From: an uncultured Spartobacteria bacterium
GTDB taxonomy: Bacteria > Verrucomicrobiota > Verrucomicrobiia > Chthoniobacterales > Terrimicrobiaceae
Reading direction: 5' to 3'
Assembly (NCBI GenBank): GCA_903915315.1
Contig: CAIWSO010000011.1
Location: forward strand, 1-8,836
Length of the DNA: 8,836 bases
Part shown: piece by piece, positions 1 to 5,826 of the stretch
Position numbering within the stretch: the first letter of the stretch is position 1
Layout of the letters: each line of letters starts with the position of its first letter
Made by a program: the position numbers and the translations under genes
Notes under the pieces: model-generated
Database searches by the model: none
Told to the model about the DNA's origin: nothing
What the model saw: only the letters and a program-made list of their open reading frames with translations

Positions 1-862
1 CGGTGAAAATCCCTGCCACAGCACGGGAACCCGCAATCGGTGCAGCGGATTGAAAAAGCAGATCCACCGATGGACGATGGTGCATGATTTTTGCCGCTTG
101 CTTGATGCTGACGCTGTAGCCATCCGGACCTCGTTTTTGTAGCAACATATGATAGTCGCCGGGAGCCACCAGCGCGAGGCCTGGACGCAACACGTCGCCA
201 TCTTTGGCTTCCCTGACCTCAATCGCGGAAACGGAGTTCAGCCTTTCCGCGAACGGGCCGCTGAAGGTGGCAGGAATGTGTTGAACAATACAGATGCCGG
301 GTAGATCGCCGGGCAGTTGGCTGAAAACCTCGCGCAAGGCTTCCGTGCCACCGGTGGAGGCTCCGAGTAAAATCAACTGTCTGGGGTTGTATCGGGTCGT
401 CCCCGAGGCAATCCTGTGTGCGGGTGGGGCGACCAGCGGGGCTCTCGTCCTTTGCATGGAGCTCGCCGCAGCCTTGATCTTGAAAATCAGCTCGGCCCCA
501 AGATCCGCCATGAAGCGATCGCTGGAAGGCTTGGGTAAAACATCCACTGCTCCGGCCTCCAAGGCCTCCAGTGCAATGTGGGAACCCGCTAGGCTGAGGG
601 AACTCATGATGATCACCGGCATCGGGTGGTGTTTCATCAGGATTTTGAGGAAGGTGAGGCCGTCCATCTTTGGCATTTCAATATCCAGAGTGATGACGTC
701 GGGCTTAAGCTCGAGGATCTTGTCGCGAGCGATGTATGGGTCGCCCGCTGTGCCCACGACTTCCAAGTCTGGATCGGAGCGAAGGACATCGCTCACCACT
801 TTTCTCACCACCATCGAGTCGTCCACGATGAGGACTTTGATTTTCTTCGCGTTCAAGCTCAT
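1..862 (-). CDS. cheB: Chemotaxis protein-glutamate methylesterase/glutaminase CheB (partial, C-terminus off the window)
   Basis: CheB removes methyl groups from, and deamidates, glutamate/glutamine residues of chemoreceptors, resetting the receptor after stimulation; phosphorylation by CheA activates it. The 287 visible residues show both expected domains. A receiver domain (about 8-125) has the acidic pair D14-D15, phospho-acceptor D60 in TLDIEMPKMDG, and the KP switch lysine K111. A linker of about 30 residues leads to the esterase domain, with the nucleophile S168 in GASTGG and catalytic H194 in QHIPATF. The window ends just where the GMGxDG motif with the catalytic aspartate should follow, so about 50-60 residues are missing. 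The ATG at 862 lies inside the cheR stop (ATGA, 859-862), which implies translational coupling. The family call is secure; the receptors it acts on are not visible here. Confidence 0.96.
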   Translation of the reverse strand, partial: MSLNAKKIKVLIVDDSMVVRKVVSDVLRSDPDLEVVGTAGDPYIARDKILELKPDVITLDIEMPKMDGLTFLKILMKHHPMPVIIMSSLSLAGSHIALEALEAGAVDVLPKPSSDRFMADLGAELIFKIKAAASSMQRTRAPLVAPPAHRIASGTTRYNPRQLILLGASTGGTEALREVFSQLPGDLPGICIVQHIPATFSGPFAERLNSVSAIEVREAKDGDVLRPGLALVAPGDYHMLLQKRGPDGYSVSIKQAAKIMHHRPSVDLLFQSAAPIAGSRAVAGIFT

Positions 863-1701
863 TTCGGTGCTTTTCTGTAAACGGCGGGCAGGATCGTCTG
901 GAGACCATGCGTGATCCCGGAAAGGCTCTCGGAGTGGCCGACCTTGAGGTATCCCCCAGGCAGCAACATCCTCGCCAATCGGTTGACGAGCCACTCCTGT
1001 GACGGGCGGTCAAAATAAATCATCACATTCCTACAAAAGATGACCTGAAACTTGGAATCGAAGGGATAGGAATCTTGAAACAGATTCATGAGGTGCCACT
1101 GCATATTGGCGCGCAGTTCCGACTTCACCCTCAGTCGCCCGAGTTGGGAGCCCACTCCTCTCTGAAAGTAGCGCCGTTTGATATCCAGGGGCATTTCATC
1201 CAATCGGGATTCGGGGTAGATTCCCGCCTGAGCGGTGGCGAGTGCCGTGCTGCTGATATCCGAGCATTCCATTGACCAGCGGAAACCTGGATTTTTCTCC
1301 GCATGGCGGGCCAGAGTGATAGCGATGGAGTAGGGTTCCTCTCCCGTCGAAGCCGCCGCACTCCAGCAGCGGAAGCGTCCATCGGCGCGAAAGGCGGGGT
1401 CTTTATTGAAATCACTGAAAACCGTCGATTCCAAAAACTCGAAGTGTTTTTTTTCGCGGAAGAAAAAGGTGTGGTTGGTCGAAATCGCATCAATCAGGTG
1501 ATTGATCTCCTCGGCGCCATGTCGACCATGAAGGAGTTCGCAATACTCGGTGTAACTGCTGCAACCATGTTCACGAAGTCGCTTGCCCAAACGCGATGAG
1601 ACCAGTTCCATTTTACTGTCTCCCAAGTGGATTCGACTGTGCTGGTAAACCAGTTGGGAGATTTTGCTGTAGTCGGCTTGGGTGAGTTTGGGTTGAACCA
1701 T
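859..1701 (-). CDS. cheR: Chemotaxis protein methyltransferase CheR
   Basis: CheR uses S-adenosylmethionine to methylate glutamates on chemoreceptors, opposing CheB. The 280-residue product has the usual length. It shows the helical N-terminal domain (about 5-72), the NHTFFFRE motif (76-83), the SAM-binding motif SAAASTGEEPYS (114-125), the acidic residues around ECSDIS (145-150), the FCRNVMIYF strand (222-230) and GHSESL (255-260). The family usually reads SAGCSTGEEPY, so the Gly-Cys here is Ala-Ala; the rest of the loop is kept and activity is likely. I chose the ATG at 1701; a TTG at 1728 in the same frame would add nine residues, and neither has a clear ribosome binding site. The gene overlaps cheB by 4 bp and lies 96 bp after the upstream reductase gene. 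I see no C-terminal TPR extension or receptor-tethering tail. Confidence 0.95.
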   Translation of the reverse strand: MVQPKLTQADYSKISQLVYQHSRIHLGDSKMELVSSRLGKRLREHGCSSYTEYCELLHGRHGAEEINHLIDAISTNHTFFFREKKHFEFLESTVFSDFNKDPAFRADGRFRCWSAAASTGEEPYSIAITLARHAEKNPGFRWSMECSDISSTALATAQAGIYPESRLDEMPLDIKRRYFQRGVGSQLGRLRVKSELRANMQWHLMNLFQDSYPFDSKFQVIFCRNVMIYFDRPSQEWLVNRLARMLLPGGYLKVGHSESLSGITHGLQTILPAVYRKAPK

Positions 1702-1744
1702 GTGAACGGAGTCTACTATCAAGCACAAATGCGATGAGGGTGGC

Positions 1745-1776
1745 GAGCAGATCTTTTGGAGCGCAACCGGCTGCTC
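1745..1776. other. Possible weak hairpin in the gap between the reductase and cheR
   Basis: The 96-bp gap (1702-1797) contains GAGCAG (1745-1750) and its complement CTGCTC (1771-1776), separated by 20 bases. There is no T-run on either side, so it does not look like an intrinsic terminator. I saw no convincing promoter for cheR in the gap. The gap is the largest break in the minus-strand block, so transcription may or may not continue through it. Confidence 0.15.
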
Positions 1777-1797
1777 CCATCGTGTCGACGGTCTCTG

Positions 1798-2787
1798 CTA
1801 GATTCTATTTCGAGAAATCAACTGGCCATCTTTCGTAAGAAAATCGCAGGCACTCTGGAGCGCATGGCTGAGGTTATAATGACTTCGCCATCCAGTCGCG
1901 GCGCGGAAGGCGCTCGAATCCACCACCCAGCGATCTGGCCAGATCTCCTTTGCGCGATCGCGTGTGAGACTAGGGATCGATTTGCGGAGGGCGGGGATAG
2001 AGTCGATAAGCAACGAGGCCAGTCTAACGAAGCTCAAGGGGACAGGCAGCGTGATGCCGCGCCCACCCACGACCTGAGCGGCGGTATCGATGAGATCGAA
2101 GTCGCTTATTTTTTGATCCGAGCAGAGATAGAAAGGACCGCGTGATTCCAATTCAAAGGCCGCCGAAATGGCGGTGATGAGATCTTCGACGGCGATGAAA
2201 CTGAATTCTTTTTTTCGCCATCCGGGCTTCGTGCGAATGAGCTTTGTGGCCATTTGAAAAAGGGGGAGCGTGGCTTTGTCACGTGCGCCAAGGATCATAG
2301 GAGGCCTTAAAATAGCGATCTTTTTGGAGGGAAAATCACGGCGAATTCTTTGCTCTAACTCCAGCTTGGACTCGCCATACCATGTCACTGGTGCGTCTGC
2401 ATGGGTCTCTGATCGTGCAAGCTGTCCATCCGGCGTGGGGCCACCGGCGGATTGGGAGGAAAGAACGACGGTGCGGCACGTTTCCGGTAAGGCCTGGAGG
2501 ATCTCCCATGTCCAATCCACATTGACTTTGAAATACGAGGCTCGATCGCGCGCGAAAAGAACTCCCGCCGAGAGGATCGCATGGGTGGGATCCACCCCGC
2601 TCCATTTAGAAGGATCTGGTGGGAGCGGGGTCACGGAATCAGTCGCAAGACCCTCGCCAAGAAGTTGATCGTGGAGCTTTTCCGGATTTCTCACTGGCGC
2701 AAAAATGCGCGTGCCCTGCCGCAGTTCGTGGAGAAGGACATTACGACCTACGAAGCCGGTTGCCCCTGTCAAAAGCAACGTTTTCAT
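1798..2787 (-). CDS. Extended SDR family NAD(P)-dependent epimerase/reductase
   Basis: The product is 329 residues. It opens with a Rossmann fold and the glycine motif TGATGFVG (7-14), which binds NAD or NADP. Other visible features are a serine pair in VLSSQSAGG (110-111), the catalytic Tyr137 and Lys141 in WYGESK, and LRPPMILG further on, an equivalent of the RPxxxYG region. This is the layout of extended or atypical SDRs: nucleotide-sugar epimerases, 3-beta-HSD-like enzymes and dihydroflavonol reductase-like enzymes. The substrate cannot be read from the sequence, and its closeness to the 3-beta-HSD/DFR-like group is my impression. I chose the ATG at 2787 because the Rossmann strand follows it directly. 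In-frame ATGs at 2829 and 2862 would add 14 or 25 residues, including a short internal repeat; starting at 2862 would overlap the upstream gene by 20 bp. It sits in a minus-strand run between the coiled-coil genes and cheR. Confidence 0.85.
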   Translation of the reverse strand: MKTLLLTGATGFVGRNVLLHELRQGTRIFAPVRNPEKLHDQLLGEGLATDSVTPLPPDPSKWSGVDPTHAILSAGVLFARDRASYFKVNVDWTWEILQALPETCRTVVLSSQSAGGPTPDGQLARSETHADAPVTWYGESKLELEQRIRRDFPSKKIAILRPPMILGARDKATLPLFQMATKLIRTKPGWRKKEFSFIAVEDLITAISAAFELESRGPFYLCSDQKISDFDLIDTAAQVVGGRGITLPVPLSFVRLASLLIDSIPALRKSIPSLTRDRAKEIWPDRWVVDSSAFRAATGWRSHYNLSHALQSACDFLTKDGQLISRNRI

Positions 2788-2793
2788 AGCTTC

Positions 2794-2830
2794 GGTCGCA
2801 TGGCGCGCCTGGGCCGCATGGCGCGCCATG
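2794..2830. repeat. Imperfect 18-bp tandem duplication containing GGCGCGCC palindromes
   Basis: CGCATGGCGCGCC occurs at 2797-2809 and again at 2815-2827, an exact 13-bp match at an 18-bp period, with one further mismatch in the flank (GGT versus GGC). Each copy holds the 8-bp palindrome GGCGCGCC, and the second copy is extended to a perfect 14-bp palindrome, CATGGCGCGCCATG, at 2817-2830. It lies just upstream of the chosen start of the reductase gene, in the 55 bp after the preceding stop. It could be a slipped duplication, or part of a longer N-terminus of the reductase, since 18 bp is six codons. Confidence 0.75.
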
Positions 2831-2842
2831 GAGTGATTGGAA

Positions 2843-3259
2843 CTAGGGCTTGGTGGCCCCACTCACTGGAGCGACTGCGGCGGGAGCGGAGTCCGTCTTC
2901 TGTCTCGCGATCTTGTATTTTTCGACGACGCTTTTCGCGTCGGGATCCGTTTCAGCGAGTTGGATGATGTCGGTGAGGAGGGATGTGTAGCGTTCTTGCA
3001 CCTGTTGCGTTTGTTGGACCGTGGCTTCGCGTTGTTTGATCAATTCCTGGGCGTTTTTTTCAGCGCCGGTGAGGGATTCGATTTGTCGGTTCAGGTTTTC
3101 GCTTTGCCACCTCATGCTGCTCGCATTTTGTCCGAGGTTGCTGATTTGAGAGAAAAGAAAGATGCAGAAAGCGGCAGACAGAAGGGCGAGGCCGATTTGG
3201 GCGCTGCTTCCTGTGGTGGACTCAGTATTCTCAGTGGGGTCGTTTTCGAATTCGTTCAT
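2843..3259 (-). CDS. Small membrane-anchored coiled-coil protein (second of a paralogous pair)
   Basis: I do not recognise a named family. The 138-residue product has a short polar N-terminus rich in Glu, Asn and Thr (1-20), one hydrophobic segment (about 22-42, IGLALLSAAFCIFLFSQI), and then a Gln/Glu-rich helix with coiled-coil character (about 50-95). It ends in a segment LLTDIIQL...VVEKYKI and an Ala/Pro/Ser-rich tail. The likely topology is a single-pass inner-membrane protein with the coiled coil outside the cytoplasm, which is inference. The ATG at 3259 lies 14 bp after the stop of the neighbouring gene, so the two are almost certainly co-transcribed. The same order of segments, and the LxxDhxQL...KYxI pattern, occur in that neighbour, suggesting an old tandem duplication or a heteromeric pair. 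No enzyme motif is visible. Confidence 0.75.
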   Translation of the reverse strand: MNEFENDPTENTESTTGSSAQIGLALLSAAFCIFLFSQISNLGQNASSMRWQSENLNRQIESLTGAEKNAQELIKQREATVQQTQQVQERYTSLLTDIIQLAETDPDAKSVVEKYKIARQKTDSAPAAVAPVSGATKP

Positions 3260-3273
3260 AAAAAGTTTCTCGG

Positions 3274-3603
3274 TTAGTTGGCCTTGGCTTCGATGCCGTA
3301 TTTTTTGAGGAGGGTTTCGATGCGGGGATTTTTATTTTGAATTTGGAGTTGCGCCAGATCACGGATCAAGGCTGGTCCGACCTGGTTGGAGAGTTGGGCG
3401 CCAGATTCAATCTGTTGTTGCTGGGCTTGAAATTGTTGTTGGAGGGTTTGAAGGGCGAGTTGCTGCGCTTGGATCGCGTCCTGTTGTTTTTGAAGGTTGC
3501 GTTGAAGCCCTTGGTTGCTCCAAGTGGATACAAGAAACCAAAGGCTCAGTAGCAATGCTACAGCGCCAGTGGCGGTGGTGAGGGTGGAGGAGTTTGTGTT
3601 CAT
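3274..3603 (-). CDS. Small membrane-anchored coiled-coil protein (first of a paralogous pair)
   Basis: This is an unrecognised 109-residue protein. It has a Thr/Ser/Asn-rich N-terminus (1-13), one membrane segment (about 14-30, GAVALLLSLWFLVSTW), and a strikingly Gln-rich helix with heptad-like leucine spacing (about 32-68). The C-terminal segment LIRDLAQL...LLKKYGI matches the one in the next gene. I chose the ATG at 3603; a TTG at 3663 in frame would add 20 residues that look non-coding. No clear ribosome binding site precedes either. It is the first gene of the minus-strand block and diverges from the epimerase at 3713. A bitopic scaffold or assembly factor would fit its shape, as with small division or envelope proteins, but nothing in the sequence proves this. 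Confidence 0.7.
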   Translation of the reverse strand: MNTNSSTLTTATGAVALLLSLWFLVSTWSNQGLQRNLQKQQDAIQAQQLALQTLQQQFQAQQQQIESGAQLSNQVGPALIRDLAQLQIQNKNPRIETLLKKYGIEAKAN

Positions 3604-3712
3604 TGTTTTGAATGTTCTGTTTGCCAGATCACAACTTGAACTCTTGATTTGATAGGGCGTCAAGTGGGAAAAGCTCTTGCTGTTGGTCAGGGCAGGAAAT
3701 TAGATTCCCGTG
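3604..3712. promoter_or_regulatory. Divergent intergenic region expected to hold promoters for both blocks
   Basis: These 109 bp separate the first minus-strand gene from the first plus-strand gene, so promoters for both should lie here. On the plus strand TTGCTG (3677-3682) and TAGATT (3701-3706), 18 bp apart, are a weak sigma70-like pair that would place transcription start at or next to the ATG at 3713. On the minus strand TTGACG (3665-3660) resembles a -35 box, but I see no matching -10 box. An AGGAA at 3694-3698 lies 14 bases from the plus-strand start, too far for an ideal ribosome binding site. The location is well supported; the individual elements are not. Confidence 0.3.
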
Positions 3713-4657
3713 ATGAATGTTTTGGTAACTGGGGGAGCTGGGTTTATTGGTTCGCATGTATGCGCCCAACTCGCGCTCCAGGGGCATGGGGTGACGGTGC
3801 TGGACGATTTTAACGATTACTATGATCCGGGGATCAAGCGCGCGAATGTCGAGGCTCTGGGATCTGGTGTTGTTCTTCGGGAGGGCGATATCCGCAATGC
3901 GCGTTTTGTGCAGGAGGTCATGGCGGAAGGCAAATTCGACTCTATCATCCATCTCGCGGCCCGTGCCGGCGTGCGTCCATCGTTGCTGGATCCGATGCTC
4001 TACATCGAAACCAATATCGTGGGCACCCAAAACCTCCTCGAGGCCGCGCACAAGAATGGTGTTTCGCGTTTTGTATTTGCTTCCAGTTCTTCGGTCTATG
4101 GTCTTGCGAAAGTCGTGCCGTTTTCCGAGGACCTGCCTCTTCCTCAGACTTTAAGTCCTTATGCGGCCACAAAAATTGCCGGCGAGCAACTGTGCGGGAA
4201 TTATGCACACCTGTATGGAATGAAGGTCGTCTGCCTGCGTTTTTTTACCGTTTACGGACCAGGGCAACGCCCGGATCTCGCTATTCACAAGTTCACCGAT
4301 TCGATCCACCACGGGAAAAAGATTCCACAATATGGTGATGGCTCGACCCGCAGGGACTACACTTACATTGACGACATCGTCCAAGGTGTCCTAGGAGCAT
4401 TGCGCTACGAAGGCCCTGCTTTTGATATTTTCAATCTCGGGGAAAACCAGACCACGACTCTCTCGGAATTGATTTTGGAGATCGAAAGGGCTTTGGGTAA
4501 GAGGGCCATCATCGAACGATTGCCTGAGCAACAGGGCGACATGCCTCTGACTTCCGCCGACATCTCGAAAGCCCAGCGACTCCTAGGTTACAATCCGACC
4601 ACGAAAATCCGCGAGGGCATCCCGAAATTTGTGGAGTGGTATCTGAATCGCCAATGA
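3713..4657 (+). CDS. NAD-dependent sugar-nucleotide epimerase, UDP-glucuronate 4-epimerase-like
   Basis: The 314-residue product is a complete extended SDR. It has the NAD-binding motif TGGAGFIG (6-13), the NDYYDP signature after the second strand, AARAGVRPSL, SSSSVYG, and the catalytic Tyr150 and Lys154 in SPYAATK. RFFTVYGPGQRP, RRDYTYIDDI and a C-terminal GDMPLTSADISKAQRLLGYNP substrate-domain segment follow. NDYYDP, RAGVRxSL and FTVYGPxxRPD are typical of enzymes converting UDP-glucuronate to UDP-galacturonate, used for surface polysaccharides. Related dehydratases and epimerases share most of this, so the substrate is less sure than the fold. A GTG lies directly before the chosen ATG and could serve instead. 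The stop overlaps the next gene's start (ATGA, 4654-4657). It is probably the first gene of the plus-strand block. Confidence 0.9.
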   Translation: MNVLVTGGAGFIGSHVCAQLALQGHGVTVLDDFNDYYDPGIKRANVEALGSGVVLREGDIRNARFVQEVMAEGKFDSIIHLAARAGVRPSLLDPMLYIETNIVGTQNLLEAAHKNGVSRFVFASSSSVYGLAKVVPFSEDLPLPQTLSPYAATKIAGEQLCGNYAHLYGMKVVCLRFFTVYGPGQRPDLAIHKFTDSIHHGKKIPQYGDGSTRRDYTYIDDIVQGVLGALRYEGPAFDIFNLGENQTTTLSELILEIERALGKRAIIERLPEQQGDMPLTSADISKAQRLLGYNPTTKIREGIPKFVEWYLNRQ

Positions 4658-5763
4658 AAAGCGTCGCCGAAATTGCTTCTGCCCTTGTTCGCATTCCCAG
4701 CGTCAATCCCGATGGGGGCGACCCGGGCACCGATCAAACCGGCGAGGCCCAGTGTGCGGCTTGGGTAGCGGATTTTTTAAGTGAGGCTGGAGCGGATGTG
4801 GCTCTCCGGGAAGTGCTGCCGCAGCGTCCGAATGTGGTTGCCCGTTTTCCTTCGAAGCGATCTGGCGCTCCCCGCATTCTTTTCGCGCCGCATTTGGATA
4901 CCGTCAGCGTTGCTGGAATGACGATCGAGCCCTTTAGCGGAGAGGTGCGTGACGGGCGTCTATGGGGGAGGGGCGCCTCGGATACCAAGGGCCCGATGGC
5001 AGCGATGCTCTGGGCACTTCGAGAGGCCCGTGATGTTTTGTCCGACATGCCCTATGAGGTTTGGTTTGCCGGATTGGTGGGCGAGGAGGCCGGTCAGCAT
5101 GGTGCAAAGGCGCTCGCGGACACCGACTATTTTGATTTTGTGATGGCGGGTGAACCGACCTCGCTCAATGTTGTCTACGCCCACAAAGGATCATGCTGGC
5201 TGCACTTGGAGACGTCGGGAGTCGCTGTTCATGCCTCTCGTCCCGAGAGTGGATCGAATGCCATCTACAAAATGGCCGATGCCATCGATTGCTTGCGGAG
5301 GGAAGTGGCCCCCCGCCTAGCGGAAAAATCCGACCCCGTCCTCGGGCACTCCACTTTGAGTGTCGGCATCATTCATGGTGGTTCGAAAGTGAATATTGTT
5401 CCCGATTATTGCGAAGCCTCTGTCGATATTCGCACGATCCCTGGGATGGATACGGGCTTCGTTGAAGAAATACTTCGGAAAAAAGTTCCTGACATTCGAA
5501 TCCAACTGCGCGGCTCCGCGCCTCTGTATACGGACCCCACCCACCCTCTCATCAAGGGTCTTCAGTCTTTGGGCTCAAAACTTGAGGGAGCGCCCTGGTT
5601 TTGCGATGCCGCTGTTTTTGCATCCAAAGGATCCGCCGCGATTGCGATTGGACCGGGATCGATCGCGCAAGCGCACACGGCGGATGAATTCATCTCCCTC
5701 GATGATCTGGAAAAAGGTGGGGCTTTCTTCTTGAGCTTCCTTCGTGCCTTGCGGGAGCGATGA
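4654..5763 (+). CDS. M20 family metallopeptidase/deacylase (ArgE/DapE type)
   Basis: This is a 369-residue two-zinc hydrolase of the M20A group, which includes acetylornithine deacetylase (ArgE), succinyl-diaminopimelate desuccinylase (DapE) and carboxypeptidase-like members. The metal and catalytic residues are all visible: H80 and D82 in PHLDTV, D110 in GRGASDTKG, E144-E145 in GEEAG, E167 in GEPT and H341 in AQAHTADEF. The lid/dimerisation domain carries the expected histidine in VHASRPESG. It is therefore complete and probably active, and cytoplasmic, with no signal peptide. The ATG at 4654 overlaps the epimerase stop, implying coupled translation; a GTG at 4636 is a poorer choice. A desuccinylase making diaminopimelate would suit a downstream cell-wall gene, but arginine synthesis or peptide scavenging fits the motifs equally well, so I give no gene symbol. 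Confidence 0.9.
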   Translation: MKSVAEIASALVRIPSVNPDGGDPGTDQTGEAQCAAWVADFLSEAGADVALREVLPQRPNVVARFPSKRSGAPRILFAPHLDTVSVAGMTIEPFSGEVRDGRLWGRGASDTKGPMAAMLWALREARDVLSDMPYEVWFAGLVGEEAGQHGAKALADTDYFDFVMAGEPTSLNVVYAHKGSCWLHLETSGVAVHASRPESGSNAIYKMADAIDCLRREVAPRLAEKSDPVLGHSTLSVGIIHGGSKVNIVPDYCEASVDIRTIPGMDTGFVEEILRKKVPDIRIQLRGSAPLYTDPTHPLIKGLQSLGSKLEGAPWFCDAAVFASKGSAAIAIGPGSIAQAHTADEFISLDDLEKGGAFFLSFLRALRER

Positions 5764-5826
5764 TTTTCTGGCGTGTTATCTCCTGTCGAATTCCCGTTCT
5801 TGATCTCATGCGGGTAAAGTGAAAAA

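Noticed and set aside
294..914. A 206-codon open frame on the plus strand opposite cheB
   Set aside because: It is antisense to unmistakable CheB domains and reaches across the cheB-cheR junction; its translation has no coherent pattern.
2788..2862. N-terminal extension of the reductase by 25 residues (ATG at 2862)
   Set aside because: The extension precedes a Rossmann strand that normally begins the protein, overlaps the upstream gene, and is made largely of the repeat. Not excluded, but less likely than the ATG at 2787.
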